From Burkholderia sp. USMB20 (GTDB taxonomy: Bacteria > Pseudomonadota > Gammaproteobacteria > Burkholderiales > Burkholderiaceae), in the NCBI RefSeq assembly GCF_000949135.2, contig NZ_JTAN02000015.1, positions 62,001-126,000 of the forward strand: a stretch of 64,000 bases of DNA, written 5' to 3'. Below the pieces are notes generated by a model, which worked only from the letters and a program-made list of their open reading frames with translations, ran no database searches and was not told the DNA's origin. The stretch's first letter is position 1, and each line of letters starts with the position of its first letter. Position numbers and translations under genes: made by a program. Shown here in pieces: positions 7,599 through 16,269 of the stretch.

Positions 7599-9275
7599 TT
7601 ACGATTGCGGTTTCTCGACGATCACGCGGCGGTTGTCGCGCGCGATCACGCGCATCGGCACGCCTTGCCTGACCAGCGTGTCGTACTGGCCGGGCGGCAT
7701 GATCGCGAGCGCATGGGTGTCCTGCTTCCAGCGTTCGATCCATTGGTCGACGGTCGGGATCCACTTGTCCGGCTCGACCGAGATGCCGAATGCGAGCTCG
7801 TCCTGGCGCTGGACCATGATCGTCGTGTGGCCCATGTAGAACGGGAACGTGTGATCGAGCATCTCGATCGAGTAGAACGGCGTGTCGGGCGGCAGCTTCG
7901 CCAGTTCGGCGCGCACGGCGGGCGCGAGCAGCGCGCCCGAGCTGTAGCGGCCGAATTCGTCGTGACCGGTGCCGCCGATCGTGCCGAACGCGAGCCACGC
8001 GGCGCCGAACGCGGTGATCGCGGCCGCGACGCCCACGCGGCGGTTCAGCCAGGCGGCCGCGAGCGTCAGCGCGCCCGTGACCGCGAGGCCCGCGTACAGC
8101 CACACCTGGAACGCGCGGTACAGCGCGTTCGGCGTGCGGGCGTCGCCCTGATACGCGAGGAAGATGATCCCGAACGCCGCGACGACGAAGAACACGAGGT
8201 AGCCGAGCAGGTGGCGGCGGAACCGGTCGGCGCTCATCAGCGGCAGGTACGCGCCGATGATCAGCGCGAGCGCCGGCGCGACCGGCAGCACGTACGAGAT
8301 CAGTTTCGAGTGCGACGTGCTGAAGAACAGGAAGATGAACGCGCTCCAGATCAGCAGCACGAGCATCGGCGAGAAGCCGTTCGGCTGGCGCGGCATCCGC
8401 AGCGCATGGCGGATGCTCTGCCATGCGACCGACAGCCACGGCAGGAAGCCGACCAGCAGCACCGGCACGAAATAGTAGAACGGGCCCGGGCGGTTCTGTT
8501 CCGGGGTCAGGTAGCGGCGGAACTGCTGGACGATGAAGAAGAAGTTGAAGAACTCGGGGTTGCGCTGCTGGACGAGCACGAACCACGGCGTGACGATCGC
8601 GAAGAAGATCACGAGGCCGCTGGCCAGGTAGAGCCGCTTCCACAGCGCCCAGTCTCGGGCGATCAGCGTGTAGAGCACCAGTACGGCGCCGGGCAGGATC
8701 AGGCCGACGAGGCCCTTGGACAGCACGGCGAACGCCATCGCGGCCCAGCACGCCCACATCCAGCCGCGCACCGCGCCCGCCGGCAGCCCGGGCCGCTGCG
8801 CGAGCAGCAGCGAGCAGAGCGACAGCGCCATCCAGAACGCGAGCCCCATGTCGAGCGCGTTGAAGTGGCCCATCAGGTTCCAGTACGGCGAGCACGCGAG
8901 CACGACGGCCGCGAGCAAGCCGGACAGCGGGTTGAACAGGCGCGCGCCCGTGAAGCCGACCAGCAGCACGCCGGCGAAGCTGGCGAGGCCCGTGTACAGG
9001 CGCGCCTGCCATTCGCCGATGCCGAACCAGGCGAACGTCAGCGCGTTCAGCCAGGTCTGCAGCGGCGGCTTCTCGAAATACTTGTAGCCGTTGTAGCGCG
9101 GCGTGATCCAGTCGCCGGTGACGAACATTTCCCGCGCCATTTCCGCGTAGCGGCCTTCGTCGCTCGGGATCAGGTGGCGCAGCCCGAGCGGCGCGAACCA
9201 GACGATCGCGAGCGCGACGACGAGGAGGACGAGCGTGATGCGATTGAGCGGTAGCCTCGACGGCGTATCGTTCAT
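7599..9275 (-). CDS. arnT: Ara4N transferase ArnT (GT39/GT83-like membrane glycosyltransferase)
   Basis: A 558-residue integral membrane protein. The first periplasmic loop carries the acidic catalytic-type motif PSDEGRYAEMAREM, followed by PRYNGYKYFEKPPL, both characteristic of ArnT. Roughly a dozen hydrophobic segments follow, with a C-terminal soluble domain of about 120 residues. It transfers Ara4N from the undecaprenyl carrier to lipid A (and, in Burkholderia, also core) at the periplasmic face, lowering negative charge and giving polymyxin resistance. It is the first gene of the arn cluster in transcription order. A GC-rich hairpin lies just upstream of its start. Confidence 0.9.
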   Translation of the reverse strand: MNDTPSRLPLNRITLVLLVVALAIVWFAPLGLRHLIPSDEGRYAEMAREMFVTGDWITPRYNGYKYFEKPPLQTWLNALTFAWFGIGEWQARLYTGLASFAGVLLVGFTGARLFNPLSGLLAAVVLACSPYWNLMGHFNALDMGLAFWMALSLCSLLLAQRPGLPAGAVRGWMWACWAAMAFAVLSKGLVGLILPGAVLVLYTLIARDWALWKRLYLASGLVIFFAIVTPWFVLVQQRNPEFFNFFFIVQQFRRYLTPEQNRPGPFYYFVPVLLVGFLPWLSVAWQSIRHALRMPRQPNGFSPMLVLLIWSAFIFLFFSTSHSKLISYVLPVAPALALIIGAYLPLMSADRFRRHLLGYLVFFVVAAFGIIFLAYQGDARTPNALYRAFQVWLYAGLAVTGALTLAAAWLNRRVGVAAAITAFGAAWLAFGTIGGTGHDEFGRYSSGALLAPAVRAELAKLPPDTPFYSIEMLDHTFPFYMGHTTIMVQRQDELAFGISVEPDKWIPTVDQWIERWKQDTHALAIMPPGQYDTLVRQGVPMRVIARDNRRVIVEKPQS

Positions 9276-9303
9276 GAATTTTCAGCCTGTTGGTTGTTGT
9301 AAG

Positions 9304-9330
9304 CGCCGCCGGCGGGTCGCGCCGGCGGCG
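9304..9330. repeat. GC-rich inverted repeat upstream of arnT
   Basis: Perfect 10-bp arms CGCCGCCGGC and GCCGGCGGCG are separated by 7 nt, 29 bp before the arnT start on the transcribed strand. There is no T-run on either side, so it is not a classical terminator. It could be a leader hairpin or simply a stability element. Confidence 0.45.
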
Positions 9331-9410
9331 GCCGGCTTGCCGGTTGCCGATCCGCGTGATGATCCGGGGATCGACCCGGTGTGCCGGCCCGAGTTTTACC
9401 GCATCGGGGA

Positions 9411-9785
9411 TTAACGTTCAATTAAGAGCGCGGCGGCCACTTTGCGGCCCTCGGCCATCAGGATGTTGTAGGTCCGGCAGGCGGCCTGGAAATCCATCGT
9501 CTCGACGCCGATCCGCTTGGCCGTCAGCGCGGCCACGAGGCGCGGGTGCGGGAAGCGCAGCCGCGCGCCGCTGCCGAAGATCACGAGTTCGGGGGCCGGG
9601 TCGAGCAGCATCGCGAAATGCTCGGGCGCGAGCGCGTCGAACGACGATACGGGCCAGTCCCGCACCGGTGCGCCGGGCAGCACGATGACGCTCCCTTCGT
9701 GGCGTTGGAGGTTGACGTCGACATAATCGGGGCCGTAGCCGGTGACGGTGTTGAGCGCGCCGCTCGTGTCCTGGTGCAGTTTCAA
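9411..9785 (-). CDS. Mth938-like domain protein (DUF498)
   Basis: A protein of about 124 residues from a TTG start at 9785 (first residues MKLHQDTSGALNTVTGYG), or 165 residues from the ATG at 9908. I prefer TTG because the domain begins there, a GGAA stretch sits in RBS position, and the extra upstream 41 residues are Pro/Arg-rich without domain character. The fold family (Mth938, Xcc1710, human NDUFAF3) shows the typical LVIFGSGARLRFPHP and GVETMDFQAACRTYNIL segments. The biochemical role in bacteria is not established. It lies upstream of arnT on the same strand (135-bp gap) and divergent from alaA. Confidence 0.8.
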   Translation of the reverse strand: MKLHQDTSGALNTVTGYGPDYVDVNLQRHEGSVIVLPGAPVRDWPVSSFDALAPEHFAMLLDPAPELVIFGSGARLRFPHPRLVAALTAKRIGVETMDFQAACRTYNILMAEGRKVAAALLIER

Positions 9786-9907
9786 ATCGGTATTCCGCGG
9801 TTCCGTGGAGGGAAGGTCTGGCAAGGGCCGCACGGGCCCGGGCGGCCGTTTCGCGACCGGCGCACGCGGGACGCCTGACGGCGCGGGCCCGGAGCGGCCA
9901 TGGTGCA

Positions 9908-9937
9908 TTGCGAAAGTTGGCCAAAATCCGCTAAATT
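9908..9937 (+). promoter_or_regulatory. candidate promoter of alaA
   Basis: TTGCGA at 9908-9913 and TAAATT at 9932-9937, with an 18-bp spacer, in the only AT-rich stretch between the divergent genes. This would give a leader of about 155 nt before the GTG start of alaA. It is a weak consensus match. Confidence 0.3.
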
Positions 9938-10100
9938 ATAACTTTTTGGTCGCCCCGGGGCGCCACTTGCATCGTGCGTCGCCACAAGCCGCGTCCGACT
10001 GCCCGCATTTTCCCCAGTCTAGACAGCGCGCATAGACCAGCCGCTCTCCAGTTTTGATCCCGTCCCCCGGCCGCAAGGCCAACCCAGGAACCGTGTCGTC

Positions 10101-11339
10101 GTGAAACCGATTCAGAAGTCGAACAAGCTGCTCAACGTCTGCTACGACATCCGTGGCCCGGTGCTCGAGCACGCGAAGCGCCTCGAGGAAGAAGGCCACC
10201 GCATCATCAAGCTGAACATCGGCAACCTCGCGCCGTTCGGTTTCGACGCGCCGGACGAAATCATCCAGGACATGATCCGCAACCTGCCGGCGTCGTCCGG
10301 CTATTCGGATTCGAAGGGCGTGTTCTCGGCGCGCAAGGCCGTGATGCACTACACGCAGGAAAAGGGCGTCGTGGGCGTTGGCCTCGACGACATCTACATC
10401 GGCAACGGCGCGTCCGAGCTGATCGTGATGGCGACCCAGGCGCTGCTGAACGACGGCGACGAAGTGCTGCTGCCGGCGCCCGACTACCCGCTGTGGACGG
10501 CCGCCGTGAGCTTGTCGGGCGGCACGCCCGTGCACTACGTGTGCGACGAGCAGAACGCGTGGATGCCCGACCTCGACGACATCCGCCGCAAGATCACGCC
10601 GAACACCAAGGCGATCGTCGTGATCAACCCGAACAACCCGACCGGCGCGCTTTATTCCGACGAATTGCTGCTCGAGCTGCTCGAGATCGCGCGTCAGCAC
10701 GGGCTGATCGTGTTCGCCGACGAGGTCTACGACAAGATCGTCTACGACGGGCTCGAGCACACGGCGCTGGGCTCGCTGTCGGAAGACGTGATCACCGTCA
10801 CGTTCAACAGCCTGTCGAAAAGCTATCGCTCGTGCGGCTACCGCGCGGGCTGGATGGCCGTGTCGGGCCTCGGCGGCGACAACCGCCGGCGCGCGAAGGA
10901 TTACCTGGAAGGCCTCGGGATCCTGTCGTCGATGCGCCTGTGCGCGAACGTGCCCGGGCAGTTCGCGATCCAGACCGCGCTCGGCGGCTACCAGAGCATC
11001 AACGAGCTGATCGTGCCGAGCGGCCGCCTCTTCAAGCAGCGCGAACTCGCGTACGACATGCTCACGTCGATTCCCGGCGTGACCTGCGTGAAGCCGCAGG
11101 CCGCGCTGTACATGTTCCCGCGCCTCGATCCGAAGCTTTATCCGATCCAGAACGACCAGCAGTTCATCCTCGACCTGTTGCTCGAGGAACGCGTGCTGCT
11201 CGTGCAGGGGACGGGCTTCAACTGGGCGGCGCCGGATCACTTCCGCGTGGTCTTCCTGCCAAACCTCGACGACCTGACCGATTCGATCAACCGGATCGCG
11301 CGCTTCCTCGACGGCTACCGCAAGCGTCATTCGGTCTGA
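10101..11339 (+). CDS. alaA: glutamate-pyruvate (alanine) aminotransferase AlaA-like
   Basis: A 412-residue class I/II PLP aminotransferase beginning with GTG at 10101. Visible motifs are the N-terminal KLNIGNLAPFGF, the VINPNNPTGALYS substrate/cofactor loop and the PLP lysine in FNSLSKSYRSCGYRAGW. The combination matches the YfbQ/AlaA group, which makes alanine from pyruvate and glutamate. It is followed after 54 bp by hom. Placement ahead of hom and thrC is typical for Burkholderia and suggests a joint amino-acid operon. An assignment as another aspartate/alanine-type aminotransferase is possible but less likely. Confidence 0.85.
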   Translation: MKPIQKSNKLLNVCYDIRGPVLEHAKRLEEEGHRIIKLNIGNLAPFGFDAPDEIIQDMIRNLPASSGYSDSKGVFSARKAVMHYTQEKGVVGVGLDDIYIGNGASELIVMATQALLNDGDEVLLPAPDYPLWTAAVSLSGGTPVHYVCDEQNAWMPDLDDIRRKITPNTKAIVVINPNNPTGALYSDELLLELLEIARQHGLIVFADEVYDKIVYDGLEHTALGSLSEDVITVTFNSLSKSYRSCGYRAGWMAVSGLGGDNRRRAKDYLEGLGILSSMRLCANVPGQFAIQTALGGYQSINELIVPSGRLFKQRELAYDMLTSIPGVTCVKPQAALYMFPRLDPKLYPIQNDQQFILDLLLEERVLLVQGTGFNWAAPDHFRVVFLPNLDDLTDSINRIARFLDGYRKRHSV

Positions 11340-11393
11340 GCGGACAGCGTCCCCCGGCATTCATTCAATTCTTACTCATCGATCACACGCAGC

Positions 11394-12722
11394 ATGGAAC
11401 CGATCAAAGTTGGCCTGTTGGGCTTCGGCACCGTCGGCAGCGGCACCTTCACGGTGCTGCACCGCAACCAGGAAGAAATCAAGCGACGCGCGGGGCGCGG
11501 CATCGAGATCGCGCGCATTGCCGTGCGCAATCCGGCCAAGGCGCAGGCCGCGCTCGGCGGTAACGCCGGCGCCGCGCAGATCACCGACGATTTCAACGCG
11601 GTCGTCGACGATCCGTCGATCTCGATCATCGCCGAGATGATCGGCGGCACGGGCATCGCACGCGAGCTCGTGCTGCGCGCGATCGCGAACGGCAAGCACG
11701 TCGTGACGGCGAACAAGGCGCTGCTCGCGGTGCACGGCACCGAGATCTTCGAGGCCGCGCGCGAGAAGGGCGTGATGGTCGCGTTCGAGGCGGCCGTCGC
11801 CGGCGGCATCCCGATCATCAAGGCGCTGCGCGAAGGCCTGACCGCGAACCGCATCCAGTACATCGCCGGCATCATCAACGGCACGACGAACTACATCCTG
11901 TCGGAAATGCGCGACCGCGGCCTCGACTTCGCGACCGCGCTGAAGGCCGCGCAGGAGCTCGGCTATGCGGAAGCCGATCCGACCTTCGACATCGAAGGCG
12001 TCGACGCCGCGCACAAGGCGACCATCATGAGCGCGATCGCGTTCGGCGTGCCGGTCCAGTTCGACCGTGCCTACGTCGAAGGCATCAGCAAGCTCGACGC
12101 GACCGACATCCGCTACGCGGAAGAGCTCGGCTACCGGATCAAGCTGCTCGGCATCGCGCGCCGCGCCGAAAAGGGCATCGAGCTGCGCGTGCACCCGACG
12201 CTGATTCCGGAGAAGCGCCTGCTCGCGAACGTCGAGGGCGCGATGAACGCGGTCGTCGTGCACGGCGACGCGGTCGGCACGACGCTGTACTACGGCAAGG
12301 GCGCGGGCGCGGAACCGACCGCGTCGGCGGTCGTCGCGGATCTCGTCGACGTCACGCGCCTGCACACGGCCGACCCCGAGCATCGCGTGCCGCATCTCGC
12401 GTTCCAGCCGGACAGCCTGTCGAACACGCCGATCCTGCCGATCGAGGAAGTGACGAGCGGCTACTACCTGCGCCTGCGCGTGGCCGACCAGACCGGCGTG
12501 CTCGCGGACATCACGCGCATCCTCGCCGCCACGGGCATCTCGATCGACGCGCTGCTGCAGAAGGAATCGGAGCAGGTCGACGACGCGAACGGCGAAACCG
12601 ACATCATCCTGATCACGCACGAGACGCTCGAGAAGCACGTGAACGCGGCGATCGCGCAGATCGAGAGCCTCGCGACGGTGGTCTCGAAGGTGACGAAGCT
12701 GCGCATGGAAGCGCTGAACTGA
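11394..12722 (+). CDS. hom: homoserine dehydrogenase
   Basis: A 442-residue NAD(P)H-dependent enzyme that reduces aspartate semialdehyde to homoserine, the branch to threonine and methionine. The N-terminal Rossmann motif is GLLGFGTVGSGTF. The catalytic region includes GIINGTTNYIL and LGYAEADPTFDIEGVDAAHK. An ACT domain at about residues 350-425 (YYLRLRVADQTGVLADITR) implies feedback control by threonine, as in other Hom proteins of this size. The gene is monofunctional, with no fused aspartokinase. The thrC start follows 14 bp after its stop. Confidence 0.95.
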   Translation: MEPIKVGLLGFGTVGSGTFTVLHRNQEEIKRRAGRGIEIARIAVRNPAKAQAALGGNAGAAQITDDFNAVVDDPSISIIAEMIGGTGIARELVLRAIANGKHVVTANKALLAVHGTEIFEAAREKGVMVAFEAAVAGGIPIIKALREGLTANRIQYIAGIINGTTNYILSEMRDRGLDFATALKAAQELGYAEADPTFDIEGVDAAHKATIMSAIAFGVPVQFDRAYVEGISKLDATDIRYAEELGYRIKLLGIARRAEKGIELRVHPTLIPEKRLLANVEGAMNAVVVHGDAVGTTLYYGKGAGAEPTASAVVADLVDVTRLHTADPEHRVPHLAFQPDSLSNTPILPIEEVTSGYYLRLRVADQTGVLADITRILAATGISIDALLQKESEQVDDANGETDIILITHETLEKHVNAAIAQIESLATVVSKVTKLRMEALN

Positions 12723-12736
12723 GGACCAGGAACGAC

Positions 12737-14188
12737 ATGAACTACATCTCCACGCGCGGTGCCGGCATCGGCGAGCGCCACACGTTCTCCGACATCCTGC
12801 TCGGCGGCCTTGCGAAGGACGGCGGGCTGTACCTGCCGGCCGAGTACCCGCAGGTGTCGGCCGACGAACTCGCGCGCTGGCGCACGCTGCCGTACGCGGA
12901 TCTCGCGTTCGAGATCCTGTCGAAGTTCTGCGACGACGTGCCGGCCGACGACCTGCGCGCGATCACGCGCCGCACCTATACGGCCGCCGTATACAGCAAC
13001 ACGCGCCACGGCGAGAACGCGTCCGACATCACGCCGCTGAAGACGCTCGGCACCGAGAACGGCGCGGCGCTGTCGCTGCTCGAACTGTCGAACGGCCCGA
13101 CGCTCGCGTTCAAGGACATGGCGATGCAGCTGCTCGGCAACCTGTTCGAGTACACGCTCGCGAAGCACGGCGAAGCGTTGAACATCCTCGGCGCGACGTC
13201 GGGCGACACCGGCAGCGCGGCCGAGTACGCGATGCGCGGCAAGGCAGGCGTGCGCGTGTTCATGCTGTCGCCGCACAAGAAGATGAGCGCGTTCCAGACC
13301 GCCCAGATGTTCAGCCTGCAGGATCCGAACATCTTCAACCTCGCGGTCGAAGGCGTGTTCGACGACTGCCAGGACATCGTGAAGGCCGTCTCGAACGATC
13401 ACGCGTTCAAGGCGCAGCAGAAGATCGGCACGGTCAACTCGATCAACTGGGCGCGCGTCGTCGCGCAGGTCGTGTACTACTTCAAGGGCTATTTCGCGGC
13501 GACGACGTCGAACGACGAGCGCGTGTCATTTACGGTGCCGTCGGGCAACTTCGGCAACGTCTGCGCGGGTCACATCGCGCGGATGATGGGCCTGCCGATC
13601 GCGAAGCTCGTGGTCGCGACCAACGAGAACGACGTGCTCGACGAGTTCTTCCGCACCGGCGCATACCGCGTGCGCAGCGCGGAAAACACCTATCACACGA
13701 GCAGCCCGAGCATGGACATCTCGAAGGCGTCGAACTTCGAGCGCTTCGTGTTCGACCTGCTCGGCCGCGATCCGGCCCGCGTGATGCAGCTGTTCCGCGA
13801 CGTCGAGGAGAAGGGCGGTTTCGATCTCGCGGCGAGCGGCGATTTCGCGCGCGTCGCCGAGTTCGGCTTCGTGTCGGGCCGCAGCAGCCACACGGACCGT
13901 ATCGCGACGATCCGCGACGTGTTCTCGCGCTACGACACGATGATCGATACGCACACGGCCGACGGCGTGAAGGTCGCGCGCGAGCATCTCGACGCGGGCG
14001 TGCCGATGGTCGTGCTCGAGACGGCCCAGCCGATCAAGTTCGGCGAGACGATCCGCGAAGCGCTCGATCGCGAGGCCGAGCGGCCGGCCGCATTCGACGG
14101 GCTCGAGGCGCTGCCGCAGCGTTTCGAGGTCGTGAAGGCCGACGCGCAGCAGGTGAAGGACTTCATCGTCGCGCATACGGGCGCGTGA
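12737..14188 (+). CDS. thrC: threonine synthase
   Basis: A 483-residue fold-type II PLP enzyme that converts O-phosphohomoserine to threonine. It belongs to the longer gamma/beta-proteobacterial form. The N-terminus MNYISTRG and GLAKDGGLYLP are diagnostic, and the PLP lysine is in GPTLAFKDMAMQ. The phosphate-binding GATSGDTGSAAEYA follows about 35 residues later. The gene follows hom after 14 bp and is closed by a strong terminator 65 bp after its stop, which marks the end of the alaA-hom-thrC unit. Confidence 0.95.
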   Translation: MNYISTRGAGIGERHTFSDILLGGLAKDGGLYLPAEYPQVSADELARWRTLPYADLAFEILSKFCDDVPADDLRAITRRTYTAAVYSNTRHGENASDITPLKTLGTENGAALSLLELSNGPTLAFKDMAMQLLGNLFEYTLAKHGEALNILGATSGDTGSAAEYAMRGKAGVRVFMLSPHKKMSAFQTAQMFSLQDPNIFNLAVEGVFDDCQDIVKAVSNDHAFKAQQKIGTVNSINWARVVAQVVYYFKGYFAATTSNDERVSFTVPSGNFGNVCAGHIARMMGLPIAKLVVATNENDVLDEFFRTGAYRVRSAENTYHTSSPSMDISKASNFERFVFDLLGRDPARVMQLFRDVEEKGGFDLAASGDFARVAEFGFVSGRSSHTDRIATIRDVFSRYDTMIDTHTADGVKVAREHLDAGVPMVVLETAQPIKFGETIREALDREAERPAAFDGLEALPQRFEVVKADAQQVKDFIVAHTGA

Positions 14189-14252
14189 CGTAGCCCGCGG
14201 GGTAGCACCGGGGCAGCACCGTGCCGCGGGGTCGCAAGCCCGGCGGCGCAGC

Positions 14253-14301
14253 ACGGCCGGAATGCCGATTCGTCGCACGGATCGGGGTTCCGGCCGTTTT
14301 G
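14253..14301 (+). terminator. rho-independent terminator after thrC
   Basis: A long nested hairpin. The outer arms ACGGCCGGAA (14253-14262) and TTCCGGCCGT (14288-14297) are perfectly complementary. An inner stem CCGAT/ATCGG and a short CGT/ACG pair continue the helix. TTTTGTTT follows. The rest of the 304-bp thrC-moeA gap shows no gene. Confidence 0.85.
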
Positions 14302-14451
14302 TTTGGGTTGGGCGGCGGCCGCGCACGGGCGCGCCGTCCGACGGCGCGCGAATCGAAACAAGTAAATCGAAACGAGTGCCAGTGCCGCGTGTTCGCGCCG
14401 ATCACAGTTGCCGCATGTCCGGCATATCGCGCGTGGGCGCGACGGCGTCGC

Positions 14452-14457
14452 TACAAT
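14452..14457 (+). promoter_or_regulatory. candidate -10 element of moeA
   Basis: TACAAT, five of six matches to the consensus, lies 35 bp before the moeA start and after the thrC terminator, so moeA needs its own promoter here. No good -35 is visible at 16-18 bp. Confidence 0.4.
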
Positions 14458-14492
14458 GACGTATTGACTCCAACGTTTCCCCGATTCCATCG

Positions 14493-15740
14493 ATGTCGAA
14501 TCCGAATCCCGCGGCGCCGCGCGCGCCGATGCTGTCGACCGCCGAGGCGCTCGCCGCGCTGCTCGAAGCCGCGAAGCCGCTGCCCGGCGCGGAAACTGTC
14601 GCCACGCTCGATGCGCTCGGCCGCGTGCTGGCGGCCGACGTGAGCTCGCCGCTCGACGTGCCGCCGATGCATACGAGCGCGATGGACGGCTACGCGGTGC
14701 GCGTCGCCGACCTGCTGCACGGCGAGCGGCGCCTGCCGGTGTCGCAGCGGATTCCGGCCGGCCATCCGGCCGCGCCGCTCGCGGCGGGCACGGCCGCGCG
14801 GATCTTCACCGGCGCGACGGTGCCGGCCGGCGCCGACGCCGTCGTGATGCAGGAACAGACGTCGGCCGACGGCGATGCGGTCGAGATCCTGCACACGCCG
14901 AAGGCCGGTGAATGGATCACCGCGCAGGGCGCGGACATCCGCCAGGGTTCGGTGATCCTGCCGTCCGGCACGCGGCTCACGCCGCAGGCGCTCGGGCTGG
15001 CCGCGTCGGTCGGCTGCGCGCAGCTGTCGGTCGCGCGGCGGATTCGCGTCGCGGTGTTCTTCACCGGCGACGAACTGACGATGCCGGGCGAGCCGCTGAA
15101 GCCCGGCGCGATCTACAACTCGAACCGCTTCACGCTGCGCGGGCTGCTCGAGCGGCTCGGCTGCCACGTGACCGATTACGGGATCGTGCCCGACTCGCTC
15201 GCGGCGACCCGCGACACGCTGCGCGAGGCCGCGCGCGATCACGACGTGATCCTGACAAGCGGCGGCGTATCGGTCGGCGACGAGGATCACGTGAAGCCGG
15301 CCGTCGAGGCCGAAGGGCGGCTCGCGCTGTGGCAGATCGCGATGAAGCCGGGCAAGCCGCTCGCGTTCGGCGCGGTGCGTCGCGGCGACGCGCGTCCCGA
15401 CGCCCATTTCATCGGGCTGCCGGGCAACCCCGTGTCGAGCTTCGTCACGTTCCTGCTGTTCGTGCGGCCGTTCCTGCTGCGCCTGTCCGGCGTGCGCGAC
15501 GTCGCGCCGCGCGCGCTGTCGCTGCGCGCGGACTTCTCGCAAGGCAAGGGCGACCGGCGCAACGAATTCCTGCGCGCGCGCGTCAACGCGGCCGGCGGCC
15601 TCGACCTGTTCCCGAACCAGAGCTCGGCGGTGTTGACGTCGACGGTCTGGGGCGACGGACTGATCGACAATCCGCCGCAGCACGCGATCAGCGCGGGCGA
15701 GACCGTGCGTTTCATTCCGTTTTCCGAACTGCTGTCGTAA
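14493..15740 (+). CDS. moeA: molybdopterin molybdotransferase MoeA
   Basis: A 415-residue enzyme that inserts molybdate into adenylated molybdopterin, the last step of molybdenum cofactor synthesis. Family features are PPMHTSAMDGYAVR near residue 55, ARIFTGATVPAGADAVVMQE, the MoCF-type loop DVILTSGGVSVGDEDHVK, and FIGLPGNPVSSFVTF. Length is standard. It is followed by moaD after 19 bp, so moeA-moaD-moaE form one cofactor unit. The start at 14493 is preceded by the TACAAT -10 candidate and gives the correct N-terminal helix (STAEALAALLEAAKPL). Confidence 0.94.
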   Translation: MSNPNPAAPRAPMLSTAEALAALLEAAKPLPGAETVATLDALGRVLAADVSSPLDVPPMHTSAMDGYAVRVADLLHGERRLPVSQRIPAGHPAAPLAAGTAARIFTGATVPAGADAVVMQEQTSADGDAVEILHTPKAGEWITAQGADIRQGSVILPSGTRLTPQALGLAASVGCAQLSVARRIRVAVFFTGDELTMPGEPLKPGAIYNSNRFTLRGLLERLGCHVTDYGIVPDSLAATRDTLREAARDHDVILTSGGVSVGDEDHVKPAVEAEGRLALWQIAMKPGKPLAFGAVRRGDARPDAHFIGLPGNPVSSFVTFLLFVRPFLLRLSGVRDVAPRALSLRADFSQGKGDRRNEFLRARVNAAGGLDLFPNQSSAVLTSTVWGDGLIDNPPQHAISAGETVRFIPFSELLS

Positions 15741-15759
15741 TACGACGGCTTCCCGACTT

Positions 15760-16017
15760 ATGAAGATTCAGCTGAAATTCTTTGCAAGCGTGCGCGAGGC
15801 GCTGGGCGTGTCCGACGAGCACGCCGACGTGCCGGACGGCGTGACGACCGTCGGCGACGTGCGCGCCTGGCTGCGCCTGCGTGGCGGCGCGTGGGCCGAA
15901 ACGCTCGCCGAAGGGCGCGCGTTGCGCATGGCATGCAATCACGAGATGACCGATCCCGATACGCGGCTCACCGACGGTTGCGAGGTCGCGTTTTTTCCGC
16001 CGGTGACGGGCGGTTGA
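15760..16017 (+). CDS. moaD: molybdopterin synthase sulfur carrier subunit MoaD
   Basis: An 85-residue ubiquitin-like beta-grasp protein. It ends in FFPPVTGG; the terminal GlyGly is adenylated by MoeB and carries the thiocarboxylate used by MoaE. The N-terminus MKIQLKFFASVREALG fits the family. It lies between moeA (19-bp gap) and the palindromic repeat array that separates it from moaE. The normal short MoaD-MoaE spacing has been widened to about 250 bp by that array. Confidence 0.94.
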   Translation: MKIQLKFFASVREALGVSDEHADVPDGVTTVGDVRAWLRLRGGAWAETLAEGRALRMACNHEMTDPDTRLTDGCEVAFFPPVTGG

Positions 16018-16022
16018 GCTTT

Positions 16023-16261
16023 GGATGGGACCGGAGTAGGTGCTAAAGCGCTAACTCTGGTCGACCGCGACGCATCGGACTAGAGCAAGCACTAAAGCGC
16101 TAACTCTGGTCGACCACAAAGCATGGGACCCGAGTAAGCGCTGAAGCGCTAACTCTGGTCGACCGCGAAGCATGGGACCAGAGTAAGCGCTAAAGCGCTA
16201 ACTCTGGTCGACCGCGAAGCATGGGACCAGAGTAAGCGCTAAAGCGCTAACTCTGGTCGAC
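16023..16261. repeat. tandem array of five 49-bp imperfect palindromes between moaD and moaE
   Basis: Five head-to-tail units with a strict 49-bp period start at 16023, 16072, 16121, 16170 and 16219; the fifth is truncated after the GTCGAC. Units 4 and 5 are identical over their shared length. Each intact unit contains a near-perfect hairpin (16176-16209 in unit 4): GACCAGAGT-A-AGCGCT, an AA centre, then AGCGCT-A-ACTCTGGTC, with a single A.A mismatch. The right arm (CTAACTCTGGTCGACC type) is conserved in all five, whereas the left arm carries nearly all substitutions in units 1-3. It begins 5 bp after the moaD stop and ends 8 bp before moaE. There are no unique spacers, so this is not CRISPR. 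It resembles a REP/ERIC-like intergenic element that has been tandemly amplified. Confidence 0.95.
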
Positions 16262-16269
16262 AGAGGCAG

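Noticed and set aside
9785-9908. N-terminal extension of the Mth938-like protein to the ATG at 9908
   Set aside because: Pro/Arg-rich, not part of the domain, and the TTG at 9785 fits the domain start better; kept only as an alternative.
16023-16261. Possible CRISPR array
   Set aside because: The repeats are contiguous, with no unique spacers, and no cas genes are nearby; it is a tandem palindrome array.
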